Positions 24,259 to 35,917 of a DNA stretch of 64,000 nucleotides are shown piece by piece; the stretch's first letter is position 1, and every line of letters begins with the position of its first letter. Source of the DNA: Eutypa lata. Taxonomy: Eukaryota > Ascomycota > Sordariomycetes > Xylariales > Diatrypaceae. The stretch lies in assembly GCA_022661535.1 (NCBI GenBank), contig JAKULF010000006.1, forward strand, positions 620,001 through 684,000, in the 5' to 3' direction. The notes below the pieces were generated by a model. That model was not told where the DNA came from. It saw only the letters and a list, made by a program, of their open reading frames with translations, and searched no databases. Position numbers and translations under genes: made by a program.

Positions 24259-25608
24259 ATGGCCTTATCTTCTGTAGCAGATGCGGTTTCGAAGGGCGCA
24301 GAGCAGGCGTATCACGATCTCCAGGACTCGAGAAAGCATTGCGTCTCCCTATTTGAGTCTCTAAAAACCATCGTGCATTCCCACCCAAAGGAAACAATTT
24401 ACTATACCATCCTCGCCCTCATCATAATCTCTAGCACGGCAATATTTACATACAGAAAGAAGAAGCTCAGTCAATATGCTGGGCGGCCATCGACACCTAC
24501 CACGCCGGGACTAGAGAAGGCTACACAAGGGAGCTCAAAGGCACCAACACGGGAGTGGGGCAAGTGGCCACCATCGGACTTCCGCACGCCCAAACCAGAA
24601 CCGTATCCGGACTGGTCCGTTGAGCACACCAAGCCCCTCCCTTACCGACCATTCCGGTACGGACCCAAGTACAACGTGACGATGGGGCTGCGCTCCATGA
24701 AGCATGCCGACTGGATCGAACTGGACAACCACTTCCCACGCTATCACGGGGACAAGAAGCGACGGCTCGCAGAGCGGGGCTCGAAGCTCTGCCGGACGGC
24801 GCCCGAAGCCTACCCCGCGGCAGTCGAGCTCCTCGAAGAACTCGTGGAGTACCTATCGGCGCGGTACCCATCGCTGTACCGGCGGACGGAGGTCGGAATC
24901 GACAACCTGTGGTCGGGCGAGAGCTTCGACATCGTGCAGCGGCCGCTCCCCGAGGACCCGATGCAGATGTGCGCGCGGCTGGTGCAGGACGACCTGGCGA
25001 TCATGCTCGAGAAGCCGGACGGGCAGTACTACCTGCTGGCGGGGGCGGTGGTGCTGGCGGGGTTCTGGCGCATCGCCGACAAGTACGGGATGCCGCTGTC
25101 GGAGATCCACACGTCGGGCAGCGTGCCGCAGTACAAGGAGAAGCTGGAGAAGGGCATGATGAACTTCTTCCGGCGCCTCAAGCCCGAGGAGATGGTGGCG
25201 CGCAACAACTACTTCATCCAGGTGGACGACGAGCTCGGCTGGTCGTGGAGCATCGGCGACGAGGACGCCCCCGACGTCAGCTGGAGCACGGCGGAGAAGA
25301 ACCGCGCCATCGAGCACCACTTCTTCCGCTCCGAGCGGCAGTCGCTGCGCCGCCTGCCGAAGAGCGGGGGCGTCGTCTTCACGATCCGGACGTACTTTCA
25401 CCCCATCACGGAGGTGGTCCAGGAGGATTACGTGCCCGGGAGGCTGGCTAGCGCGATCAGGAGCTGGGGCGACGATGTGAGCCGGTACAAGGGCAAGGAG
25501 AAGTACGGAGAAGTGCTGCTGGAGTATCTGGATAAGAAACACGAGGAGCAGATAGCAAGGGGTCTGGATCTCAGCCGCGAAGACGAGGTGCGAGCTTATC
25601 CTTATTGA
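24259..25608 (+). CDS. DUF3445 / haem-dependent oxidative N-demethylase-like protein with N-terminal membrane anchor
   Basis: Single exon, 449 aa, from the ATG at 24259. One hydrophobic helix (about residues 42-61, TIYYTILALIIISSTAIF) is followed by a lysine-rich stop-transfer stretch. A proline-rich linker leads to the DUF3445 domain: PYRPFRYGPKYNVTMGLR, a DWIELDNHFPRYH segment, the KPDGQYYLLAG and GFWRIADKYG core, IHTSGSVPQY, and later RSERQSLRRLPKSGGVVFTIRTY. Members of this family studied in bacteria are haem enzymes that demethylate amines. In fungi the domain is often membrane-tethered and unassigned. The domain has strong G+C-rich codon use, unlike its AT-richer flanks. The reaction here is inference. 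Confidence 0.85.
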   Translation: MALSSVADAVSKGAEQAYHDLQDSRKHCVSLFESLKTIVHSHPKETIYYTILALIIISSTAIFTYRKKKLSQYAGRPSTPTTPGLEKATQGSSKAPTREWGKWPPSDFRTPKPEPYPDWSVEHTKPLPYRPFRYGPKYNVTMGLRSMKHADWIELDNHFPRYHGDKKRRLAERGSKLCRTAPEAYPAAVELLEELVEYLSARYPSLYRRTEVGIDNLWSGESFDIVQRPLPEDPMQMCARLVQDDLAIMLEKPDGQYYLLAGAVVLAGFWRIADKYGMPLSEIHTSGSVPQYKEKLEKGMMNFFRRLKPEEMVARNNYFIQVDDELGWSWSIGDEDAPDVSWSTAEKNRAIEHHFFRSERQSLRRLPKSGGVVFTIRTYFHPITEVVQEDYVPGRLASAIRSWGDDVSRYKGKEKYGEVLLEYLDKKHEEQIARGLDLSREDEVRAYPY

Positions 25609-26175
25609 GAGAAATCGTCTACAAAATGAGAATGGTCATTGCTTGTCTTGTTGATAGGAGTTATTCCTTAATTGCATAGGGCAATGTTGACTAGCAAATG
25701 AAGCGAAGGCGGGATATGATGAATCAAAATCAAAATCAAAATCACAAACCTACAAGTACTTACACTATAAAATCCGGTAGATACATACCTATGTATTTGA
25801 AAAAGGAGTAAATTAACGACAGTGGTGAGTGAATAATACTCTTATTAAATTGAGCGTATCTGGTGACAGCTGAGAGCCACCTGTGTCCCCTTGCTGCCAT
25901 CTGTAATGGAAGAACTGCGTCTCCGAGATGCCAATTAAGGTTTGCCAAGAGGGTACCGTACCTCTAACTAACGACCTAAAATGGAAACAGCTTACCGTAG
26001 CTTTATCGACAGGCAGGCACTACGCCATTCATTGAGATTGACGTCCCTGCGATTTTGAGAGCGCCTAAGTACTTCTTATAACCTTTACTTTTTTCTTCTT
26101 TCAAATCAAGCCATGCGATTGACGACAACGATACTACCCACTGCTTAACGTTAACACGACACACACGATATTTCC
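25609..26175. other. Intergenic region
   Basis: 567 bp between two plus-strand genes, with an ATCAAA triple repeat near 25723-25743. It probably holds the 3' end of the DUF3445 gene and the TVP23 promoter. Confidence 0.5.
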
Positions 26176-27095
26176 ATGGAGTCCGCACCAACAGCGCCAG
26201 GCTCCCTGAGCTGGCGCTTAAGTTCACACCCGATTACGTTGCTTACGTTCCTCGCCTTTCGCATATGTAAGTAGTCATCAACGTTGTCCCTATTCGGGTT
26301 GAGTTGAGTCGAGTCGCAACTTGGCGCGATAGTGTTGATATATGCATGCATGCATGCCTGTCTGTCTACATATGCGACAACCAACCCCTAAGCGCGCAAA
26401 TCGCCTGCAGTACCTAGACGTGCATTGATCACCGACTATGTCTAAATCATCATCATTCACTAACGAACTCTTCTATCGCAGCGTCCCTCCTCGTGTACCT
26501 CTTCGGCGTCATCTTCACGGACAACATGGTAATGATCTTCATCATCACGATCCTGCTACTAGCAACCGACTTCTACTACCTAAAGAACATCGCCGGGCGA
26601 CGTCTCGTGGGGCTGCGGTGGTGGAACGAGGTCGACCCTAATTCAGGCGACAGCCACTGGGTCTTCGAGAGCAGCGAGCCCGGCACCAAGACCATCAACC
26701 CGACCGACAGCCGCTTCTTCTGGCTCGCCATCTACAGCCAACCTATCCTATGGGTCGCCCTGGCCATCCTGGCCATCATACGCCTCAAGTTCATGTGGCT
26801 CCCGCTTGTTGGTGAGTTATCCCCCCCATATTTGTACGGTGCGACCGACCGATAGGTGTAGGTGTCACTGGAGTTACTACTTGCATGTATAAGGTGAAGT
26901 ATGGGTGCTAATAAATCTTTCGTTTTAATAGCCATCGCTCTCACCCTCACGATCACAAACAGTCTCGCTTTCTCCCGTTGCGACAAGTTTAGCCAGGCCT
27001 CGAATCTGGCCGGCAGCGCCCTGTATTCGGGCAACCTGGCCGGCAGCCTAGCCAGCAACATGTTCAGCCGTATGTTCACGTTTGGTCGGAGCTAA
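26176..27095 (+). CDS. TVP23: Golgi membrane protein TVP23 (DUF846)
   Basis: Three exons: 26176-26266, 26482-26811 and 26932-27095. The introns are 215 nt (GTAAGT...CGCAG) and 120 nt (GTGAGT...ATAG). The product is 194 aa, the usual family length. The family landmarks are present: [52 protein letters not shown], then SHWVFES and [10 protein letters not shown], and [14 protein letters not shown]. Four hydrophobic helices are predicted. TVP23 is a late-Golgi membrane protein acting with YIP-family proteins in vesicle traffic. The identification is secure from these motifs. Confidence 0.95.
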
Positions 27096-28415
27096 ACATA
27101 TTCTTGGACGGGAGAGAATGTACGATCAGGGGTTTAGGTGGTTTGCCCTCATAGCGGCTTGATGCGGACCAAAATGTGGATGTCATGTATTACATACTGT
27201 CTCTTGCTAGCAAGGGAAAGGCGGGAGTTACAATGGTAGTTTCCACGGTATAACAAAAGAAAACATGTTCAATGATCTGGAGAGGGCTTCTAATGTATTG
27301 CATTTTTACCTGCAGATATAGTAATGAAGAAGCGTAGAGTTAGGTGGTTCAAAGAACTTTGGCTTCGACGTGGTTCCCATAGCTTTTCACGTCCTCAGAA
27401 CAAGAATTAAGTGGCATGATTCATAAACAACAACTCTAAGTAAGCTTCCAAGCACAAGCTCAGTAGCTCCATAAAGTAGGTTCTAGGATGTTGTTGAGAT
27501 GGCCATGGTGAACTTCTTCACCACTGAGGCCCATCAATTCGGGGGTAAACCTCTTATGATCTCTTATAGCTAACGTTAAATAAGGGGTTCCCATACAAAC
27601 AGCCTAGCAAATGATTGCCAGTATTATTGGCCTATTCATGAAATACTGTCTGAAAAAAAACATCTATAGGGAGAGACTAGACTCTTGCAGTCTGGTCATA
27701 GGTGAGTTACTACAATTAAGGCAAACCATTTATGATCTCGAAAATATTGTATTCACACAAGTTATTACACAATAATTAGTAATTACTCTTGGTCAAGTGG
27801 GTATCATTTCTATGATATGTTACATCGTGAAGCATGCTGTTTAAATGAGCAGTGAATTGTCTAGGTAGGATATATGAGGCTATCCAAATTCTATCAGAGT
27901 TGGGTTTGTGATAACCCTTTGTCTACTTGAATCATAAAATGGTATTATTAATAAACCGTGTTGTTATAATATAACAGACTATGTTTGAAATTCTATCTGA
28001 GACCGTCTTTGGTCGTAATACAGGATATTGTATCTACTTAAAATCTGGAGTTAGATATACGTAGATTGATTTAAAGATGAAACCAACCTACTGGGAAGAT
28101 CTAATGGCCTGAAGCCTTTGAATGGCAACATGTCTACGTTAGCACATGCACATTGTCTTCCTAATCGAGAGCAACCGTCATAACACGCGTTGCTCAGCAC
28201 TGAATTTGTTAGCGCGTTAACCGTAGCCATCACGCGTCAAGACATTACCGTAGTAGTAGTACCCCTTTAAATTCCACCTTCACTGCAGATAACCAGTTTT
28301 CAACCACGCTTTGAAGCTATTGCCGTCGCGGAAGCAAAAAAAAAAAAAAAACCCTTTAAGAATACCTACTACCTTCACTACAACCAACCAACCAAACAAC
28401 CGACCAACAGTCATC
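27096..28415. other. Intergenic region
   Basis: 1.3 kb, AT-rich, no gene seen. It ends in an A17 tract (about 28330-28346) and a pyrimidine/ACCAACC-rich leader just before the next start. Confidence 0.5.
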
Positions 28416-28943
28416 ATGAGTGCAATGCTCTCCAAAATCCGCCGCGCCCCCCACCACACGCAACCTCCTTCCCCCTCACCTCCTCCTGCTCCTACTCCTA
28501 CTACTCTTACTACTACCACTCCTCCCCCTCCTCCTCAGCAAGAGGATAACGCCATAGAGATGGCAAACATCGCCACTAAGGACGGAGACGAGAACACCAA
28601 CACCAATACCAACACCAACAATGACGACGATAACGACAGCTACGAGGTCCAGGGTCTCAAGAAGCTCGTCCGCGCCCTAGGACGCCGGGTCGACGTCCAG
28701 AAGGCGCAAATCCACAAGGCGAAGGCAGAGGCCCAGGAGGACCAGAAGCGAGCGGCCCAGGAGCTCGAGGAGGCCAAAGAGAAGGCCGAGGCGGACCTCA
28801 AGGCGGCCAAGGAGCGGACGGACGCCCTGGAGAGGAAGGTCCACCTCCTGCGCCACCGGTTCGACTTGTGGGCTCTGCGCCTCAACGAGGCCAGCGCCGA
28901 GTTTGCGTCCCTGGCCTTGCTGGATCAGAACGAGGGCCAGTAA
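28416..28943 (+). CDS. Hypothetical low-complexity coiled-coil protein
   Basis: Single exon, 175 aa. The ATG at 28416 is the first in the frame. Residues 10-45 are Pro/Thr-rich. Residues 60-75 contain an Asn-Thr alternating run and then Asp/Asn. Residues 78-155 form a strong heptad coiled coil rich in Lys, Glu and Ala (QELEEAKEKAEADLKAAKE region). The tail is acidic. No domain is recognised. The abrupt G+C-rich coding part supports a real gene. Confidence 0.6.
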   Translation: MSAMLSKIRRAPHHTQPPSPSPPPAPTPTTLTTTTPPPPPQQEDNAIEMANIATKDGDENTNTNTNTNNDDDNDSYEVQGLKKLVRALGRRVDVQKAQIHKAKAEAQEDQKRAAQELEEAKEKAEADLKAAKERTDALERKVHLLRHRFDLWALRLNEASAEFASLALLDQNEGQ

Positions 28944-30228
28944 GGCAGCAAGCAAGCAAGCAAGAAAAGGGGGAGGGCAACTGTTCGGGCTGGGGATATG
29001 GGGGGTTGGGGGAGGAACATCTTGTGGTTTCTGTGGCCGGTTTTTCGGCAAAATTCGAATAATACGTGTTTATTCGTTAATAATTGATGATTGCTGCATG
29101 ATGAACAGTACGAAGTTATTATTATTCGTATTATTGGTATCATAAGATGTGACAATAGCCTGCAGAAACTGGCCTTCTATAACCAAGACCTAAACTTACG
29201 TAAGTGTCTTAGGCCTAGGAGAACATATTCTTAATTACCTAGGTAGGTACTTCCTAAATCCTCGCCACACACTTCCAACTTGCGATATAGGCACCATTCA
29301 ACATTTCGTTTACAATTAGCATAAATGTACAAGGAGTTTTAAAGTGTCACCACTGGGATGTTGCGAGGCATTAGTCTCGAGAACGCAGGAGATCCGTGCC
29401 CTTGTTTTCACTTCAGTCGTAAACATCTCGCATATAAATAAGAGCATTTTTGCAGCACCCTGATTTTTGTCTCTCTGAGTAGTTGGAGATTGAATGGTTA
29501 AAGGAAACATCATAGGTCTTTGCCTGAAACCAAAAAAAAAAAAAAAAACCAGAAAATTCTCGGTAGTTACGATATAATCAGCTGGGCTTCAAATAGGGGT
29601 AACTTTAGTGCCGGCTATATGGGTAACCCTTAATCCAAAGACCACACATTCTTACATACCATAATTGCTCCTAGGTATCTAGTTGTTAAAGCATTGAACT
29701 GGATAAATTACACGCTTCTTAAGTCCTTCCCACGATAATAAATGATAATAAGGATGGCAAAAGCTGTTCCGTTCCGATGCTCTCTGCGAAGAGCATCTTC
29801 GTAGGCGCGAGCACACGTTTCATTTGCAACACTACCAAAATTCACCCACATAGCAAGGCATATGTATATATATATCTGTTGCCATTAAGATTTCCGTATT
29901 AACTCCATATATCCACCAAGAAAGAACCTGCCGCCTAATAGAACCCTCTAAACTTAAGAATAGCCCTTGGAATCAACAGAAACCTGTCTTTGCCCGTCGT
30001 AAAAGCCGATCTAAATAGTGCGCACACCTCTCGCCAGTTATCATTAATATTATGCAAGGCACATCTCCATCATCATCGTCTGTACGAAAAGCCATCCCCC
30101 CCCCCCCCCCTTATTTGATTCGGGTATCAAACCATATCCGACATACCCTCATAAACCCCAGTCATCAAGAACATATATACTCGCTTGCTCGTATCGCTAT
30201 CATCTCATAACTCATAGTCACATCACTT
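28944..30228. other. Intergenic region
   Basis: 1.3 kb between convergent genes. It contains an A17 run at 29531-29547, CCTAGGTAGG near 29240 and a C-run near 30098-30110. No gene seen. Confidence 0.5.
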
Positions 30229-31928
30229 TCATTTTCCCACCGTCGCCGCCGCCACCGCCGCCTCTGTTGGTGTTGCAGCAGCCTCCCTTGTAGGCGGTGG
30301 GAACACCTTGACATGTTCGTTTTCCTCCGCGCCTTCTGGCCTGGTAGAAAAAGGGACCGCTCCAGCGACGACGCCCGGGGAAGAAGGCCCAGGAAGCTGG
30401 GGGTCGTCCGGCAGTTCCTCGACGCGCGCGCTCTCGTCGATGGCCTCCGTAGCGGCCGCGACTTTCTCTGAGGCTTCGCTCTCGAGCCGAACCTCGCGGC
30501 CGCGCTTGTAGCAGTACCAGAGGACGGAGAGGAGGACTGTAGTTAGGTACGCGCATTGTTAGTCTTTTGTACTTCTTTCTGTCTCATTCGTCCAAAGAAA
30601 ATAAAAATAATATAAAATAGGGATTGGGGTTAGGATTGGGATTATGTTAGAGCTGGGAGCTCAATTCCGTAAACCAAGAAACGAGATCAGGGAGGGATCA
30701 AGCACTCACGGAAAACAGCCACACTCCACAGGACATTCGTCCCGATGAACGCGGGCCAGCGGGCCTTCAGCGCATTGACGATGCCCTTCAGCAGGCCCGC
30801 GACCGCGCCCGGCTTCGTGACCAGCTCCTGCAGGTTCGACGGGGTCAGGAAGCGCTTCGCGGCGCCCTTGAGGCCGGCGTCGGCGGCGCCCTCGGCGGCG
30901 GACAGGCCCTGGGCCTCGGCGGCGACGGCCAGCAGCTCGGGCGCCAGCTTCGAGGACAGCTGGTCGGGCAGCTTGGTGACGAGCTTCTGGAGCCCCTTGG
31001 GCAGCTTGTTGTACGTGCGCTCGATGACGCCGTCGCGGTCCTCGATCAGCTGCACCAGGTCGCCGTAGGCCGTCGGCACCCCGCTCGCCAGGTCCTTCAG
31101 CACCTGCGTGAAGCGCCGCACCAGGTCCGACGTCTCCCGCGATAGGCTGAACGCTTTCTTGTCGTCGCTGTCGCCGACGGCTAGGTCCAGGTCGTCGAGC
31201 ACGCGCGCGATTTCGGCTTCTTCTTTGCGCTCCTCGTTCTCGGATACGGCGCCTCCTGCTGCTGCTGTCGTGGGCTTGAGAGTTGAGGGGGAGGAGGTAT
31301 CGCCATGACCGTGGTTGTGGCCGGGTTTCTTGCGTAGTGAGATGCCACGCCCTAGGTTTGTCACGAAGGAGAAGCGCTTAGCTTTGTGCTCCTCGGCGGT
31401 GTCGGTAGTGGCAGACTTGTTCTTCTCCTTCTCCTTTCCCTTTCCTTTCTTCTTATCTTTCTCTTTCTCTTTGCCCTTTCCATCTTCGACAACAGGTTCT
31501 TGTTTACCGCCTATGCTAGACGCGTCGCTGTCCCATTCGATGACGGGAGTCTTGATCCGCGGAGGCAAGGGAGGCGGCGTCTCGTCGTCGTCACCGTCAT
31601 TAGGGGTAGAGCTTTCAGGTGATGAGGTAAGCCGCTCGAGAAACCTTTCGTCTTCGTCCTGAAGAACTGGTGATGGAGGAGTGTCTTTGGGTGTTTCATC
31701 AGGTTTGGAGGTGATGACTGGCGCAGGCGACGAAGTTGCTGGTGGCGATGTTGGCGTATCGGTCTTCTTCTCTGCTGTGTCTACTACGTCTTCCTGATTC
31801 GAGCTTGCCCCATCTTTTCCTTGTCCACTCGTGTTCTCTTGTTCGTTATTCTCCTTTTCCAGGCGCTCCTTCTCAGCCTTTTCAGCCCGGTGCTTCTTCA
31901 CCTTCTTGAAGGTGAAGTACTCTAGCAT
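30229..31928 (-). CDS. Hypothetical protein with charged disordered region and C-terminal membrane helix
   Basis: Two exons on the minus strand, 31928-30710 and 30536-30229, with a 173-nt intron (GTGAGT...CTAACTACAG). The product is 508 aa. The ATG at 31928 was chosen because no earlier ATG exists in the frame. Residues 1-280 are disordered, with Glu/Lys-rich, Pro-rich and KEKEKDKKKGKGKEKEK stretches. Residues about 280-390 are predicted helical (ETSDLVRRFTQVLKDLASGVPTA region). One hydrophobic helix at about 394-416 spans the splice junction and is followed by CYKRGR and an acidic tail. The layout suggests a single-pass or tail-anchored membrane protein. No family was recognised. Confidence 0.75.
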
Positions 31929-32659
31929 GTTGCTTTCTGTTGGTGGTGGGGGTTGTCTTTGGTCAATTAAAGTAGAGGGGTCAATATCAATGGCCGAACA
32001 ATTTGCGGAAGAACAGAGAAGGAAAGGCAGAAATAATGAATAAATTAATTGACCTGGGGAGAGTTTCTCCTTCAAGTGTTTTTGATCTATTAATAAGCCT
32101 GTTTTATGTTCATGCTGTCATGGCGAAACGACTGGTTAAAGGCTTATGGCCTTTGCCGCCTCACCTGGGAACGTTCATTGGTAGAAAACAGCCCCTCTGA
32201 TGTCACTCTATCTGTATCATTGTGGCTGAAGGACGCTTAATGTGTGGCGTTAGCTTCTGTGGGTCTTCAAGTGCCGGCATGATTCAGGATCCCCATCCCC
32301 AGTCAGCCCAGTTTCTCAATTCTCAGTGTATTGTGTACTTGCTCTAGCTATGCCTATTTCACAGGTAGTTGTCTGTGTTGCACCAAGTTTTAGCTGCTAT
32401 TATTTATCATGATATGTCTTAAATAGTTAATTGAATTGGTAAAGAGTGAATTTATATCTTACCCTTTGCCATCGTACAAAACTAGTTCGAAGTCAAGTTG
32501 ATCAGTAGAAAATGATACATCACAGTCATTGATTCTAACCTAGGGTATCTAGCATTTCTCAAGAATAGTCCTAACAGCAACGCCTTCCATGAATTCATAT
32601 CATAAGCTCAAAATCCCATAGCCCTTTTTATTTTTGCAGTAGCCGTTCCCCCCTTTCTT
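31929..32659. other. Intergenic region
   Basis: 0.7 kb between two minus-strand genes. No feature recognised; it probably contains the promoter of the upstream-facing gene at 31928. Confidence 0.5.
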
Positions 32660-33676
32660 TCATCCCTCCATGTCATCGTCACCATCATCATCATCGTCAT
32701 CGTCGTCGTCATCCTGTTCTGCGTTCTCCTCCATCACCTGTCCGATCAGGTTACTACTCCTGCCTCTGCCGCTCTGCCGTCTTCCCCTTTTGTATGCCTC
32801 CGTCTCGGTGATGGCCCTCTCTCCGACGAAATGCTTGCCAGTCCACTCCCGCTGGCACTGCGGGCATTTCTGTCCCCGTTGTGTCCTCCAGAACGCGTCT
32901 TGGCAGATGTCGTGGAGCCTCACGTTACACTCCACGTTCGAGCACCGCTGTCCCACTGTGACGATCTCCTTACAGGCGACACAGAACTTGACGCGTTGCC
33001 ACTCTCCGTCCTCGGCGTCGGGGTCGTTATAGGAATCGACCAGCCACGACCGTAGCTCCATCAGCGCCCGCGGGGTGAGGGTGTAGAGTCCTTCCCTGCT
33101 CCTCTCGAACCAGCCCTCATCAACCATATTGCCCATCATGGTCTCTGCTTCACTGGACTTGAGGCCCTTGAGAGATTGGGTTTGCGGCTGGGGCTCGCCG
33201 TCTCCCACCTCGTTGTTTTCTTCGATCGTTCGCGGGGCGGCTCGGAACTTGTTCGCCTGCATCCCGTCGAGGCAAATAGCTTCCATACGCCGCGTGTTGT
33301 ACTTCTCGAACATGGCATCGATTACACGCTTGACGAAGGCAGTCTCCTCGGCGGAATGTAGTGTGCCCATCTGAGCCATCGGATCTGAAGTCGTGTTGAT
33401 GATGGCATAGATCCGCTCTTTCTTGACCTGGTGCATCGTACTTCTAACCTCTAGGTCAAAAGCGGAGATGGCAGCAGATGCTGCCGATATGTAAGACTCG
33501 AAGTCTTCTTGCGTAACCTGGCCCGGTTCTGTGGGGCTGCCTTCTTGCACGGAGAAGATGGCTGCTAGAATGGCTCGCGCTTCCTTGAAGGTCAGCATGC
33601 CTCGGGCCATGAAGGCTTGGAGAAAAGCGCGGTTGCCGTCATTGTATTGACCAGGAATTCCGTCCTCGTCTTCCAT
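32660..33676 (-). CDS. NSE1: SMC5/6 complex subunit Nse1 (RING-type)
   Basis: Single exon, 338 aa. The N-terminal winged-helix region begins YNDGNRAFLQAFMARG and is followed by a conserved SDPMAQMGTLHSAEE segment, a second winged helix and WFERSREGLYTLTPRALMEL. The C-terminal variant RING (NH-RING) has Cys232, Cys235, Cys245, Cys250, His255, Cys258, Cys271 and Cys274. An acidic poly-Asp tail follows. Nse1 pairs with the MAGE protein Nse3 in the SMC5/6 complex and acts in DNA repair and replication-fork stability in the nucleus. MluI-box-like sites lie 105-135 bp upstream of the start. Confidence 0.93.
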   Translation of the reverse strand: MEDEDGIPGQYNDGNRAFLQAFMARGMLTFKEARAILAAIFSVQEGSPTEPGQVTQEDFESYISAASAAISAFDLEVRSTMHQVKKERIYAIINTTSDPMAQMGTLHSAEETAFVKRVIDAMFEKYNTRRMEAICLDGMQANKFRAAPRTIEENNEVGDGEPQPQTQSLKGLKSSEAETMMGNMVDEGWFERSREGLYTLTPRALMELRSWLVDSYNDPDAEDGEWQRVKFCVACKEIVTVGQRCSNVECNVRLHDICQDAFWRTQRGQKCPQCQREWTGKHFVGERAITETEAYKRGRRQSGRGRSSNLIGQVMEENAEQDDDDDDDDDDGDDDMEG

Positions 33677-35917
33677 GATGAGACCGTAATTCTTTTATAA
33701 AGAGATTGTTTGTTGCGTTACGTAGATATGGGTTCCAGTTGAAGTATCTATTGGCATTGGTTGAAATGCTGATGTAGTAAACGCGCTTCTTGCACACGCG
33801 CTCACGTAAACGCGTTAAGTGAATTTTTGGCTTCTACGTAAAGGTATGTAGAGCTAGAGTAAGTCCTTACCTAAGGGTAGGTGGGGCTTATATGTGGGGT
33901 TTCATTGAGGCTAGTTAGAGGCTAACTACGTAACTAGACGAGAGGGGCAGAAGGGGCTGATGGATGGATTGCCGGCCTGGATTGCCATGTGGCCTATCGA
34001 CCTATTTCAGGTACCTAGCTGCCTAGTGGTTGCGATGCGCTCAGCAGATTAACGTTAGTTAGATCTGCATGGTTCTTTTACTAAATCTAACACAGAAAGG
34101 TTGCATTTAACTAGAGATAATCTTTTTATATTAGTCTTCGAAAGATACTACGTAGCAATATAATATCTGACATAGATAAATTCCCTATTCTGGTTACCAT
34201 TATTTCGCCGCAATGAAGTTTGAAATCGGCGGAAACATAAGCTTGAGTTGCTTTGTGAGGGAGGTATTGGCTTTTTGTCTGTGTGAGTCAGTTATACATG
34301 AATCGTTGTACATTGATGAGTGTTCAATGATGTGCACATAAGACATTGATTCAATCTCGTCAGGAATTGCCACTGCTTTTATATGACATTATATTAAACG
34401 ATTCGTATGAGAAGAGGCCAGAAGGAAGAAAGGAAAAAGAAAAAAGATCGAACTTGGATAGAGCCCGGTGATGATATAACGGGAGCCATTCCAATCTATA
34501 CCTAGGTAGCATCAGACCGCTTGAATCTCTAGTCGCTCTATGCCTTATTATTATGGACACAACTTACTAACCTACCTACAAGTAGGTAGTAATAGAAACC
34601 AGCTAGGTACATACTCTAAGCCCTTTGAATATGCCTTATGACGCTGTTGGGGGGTAGGACCATAGGGCTTAGAGAGATGGGATGGAGATGAGAACTCGAT
34701 TCGGCCGCACCCGGTCTTGACCATAAGCCAACAGCAAAGAGAAATGCCTTGCGGGCGCTTCTTGGTTGTCCGAACGGAAAAACTATCGATACACACATAC
34801 ACATATATATATCTCTCTACTTACTACTACGTAGATAATTATACGAATGTAGGTCACAACTGAATCCGGCCGGCCTGTAAAGGGACCCCACGACATCTTG
34901 CTTGTGGTCGGTACGCGAGCTGGCGAGGGTGCTAAACAGTTGTATTCTAAATATAATCCACCCACCTACGCCCCGCGGGCAAGGGATCGGCATGCCACGC
35001 TATTGGCCAATGGTTCAAGCCATCGCCAGGATTGAAGGCATCTTAGTCGCTCTGGAGAAGCTTGGCATATATCAGGTGCTTACTATGTATGTAGGGACTT
35101 TTATGTAGTTGTGTAGGTAGGTATCAAGGGAGGTAGTAGTAGGTAACCATCCACGTCGCAACCCACATTAAGGGCGCATGGCATTTCCAGGTTTGCGTGA
35201 CCGTGAAACGGCAGAAAGCTTTACATACAATGGAGCAGGTACATGGGCTGATGGGGGGGTTTTCTTCTGTCATTTATGTATAGTTGAGACATATCCACTT
35301 TCTTAAACCGTGTCTAAGGCACGCTGGCGCAACCGCGCCCACGATAGATCGATCCCACGCCGATCACCCAGGTTCCTTCTTGGGCAGGTGGCCGACACGA
35401 TGCTGACGTCCCATCCCCATCCCATCCATCCGCCTTATCCCAGCCCCGATGCGATATGATGCGATGTGGTGCCAGGCTTTCCCCTCGCTAACTAGTTGTT
35501 AATAAGCAGACATGTTGATGTTGTTGGGCTTATTCCTTATTATACCTAGGTAGGTAAGTAAGCGAACTACCTGGGTAGTTAGGCTGTAGGTAGGTAGGCG
35601 GCGTAATACTTACTGGCACGTTTTCGCATCGCCCTTAAGGTCGTGATAGCCCTGCAGCTGTTCTGCTACACAGAACCGGGAATTTTTATGCCCTTCTTCT
35701 TATTTTCTGCCGTCCATCGTGTCTGTGTCCCTCCCCCTCCTCTTTCGTGACTGGTTGAACAAGAAATAACTATCAGTCATCCAGACAGACTCACTTACCT
35801 AACCTTTTCACTACACCACATGGACCTCGTTCGCAGATTCTCAATTCCATAACATCTTCTTTCTGTGTCTCTCTTCCTTCGCTAGTTGTAAAAACCTTCA
35901 CTAGATATTGAGAAGCC
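33677..35917. other. Long intergenic region between divergent genes
   Basis: 2.2 kb with no supported gene. It includes the MluI-box cluster near NSE1 and several TAGGTAGG/CCTACCTA words (34571-34589, 35114-35124, 35546-35557, 35587-35599). Confidence 0.5.
33781..33815 (-). promoter_or_regulatory. MluI cell-cycle-box-like cluster upstream of NSE1
   Basis: ACGCGC (33781-33786), CACGCGC (33795-33801) and a perfect ACGCGT (33810-33815) fall within 35 bp. ACGCGT is the site of the MBF (Mbp1/Swi6) G1/S regulator in fungi, and DNA repair and replication genes are its usual targets. Binding is inferred, not shown. Confidence 0.4.

Noticed and set aside
24853..25542. 229-codon minus-strand frame and 180-codon plus frame inside the DUF3445 gene
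   Set aside because: Both arise from the high third-position G+C of the real exon.
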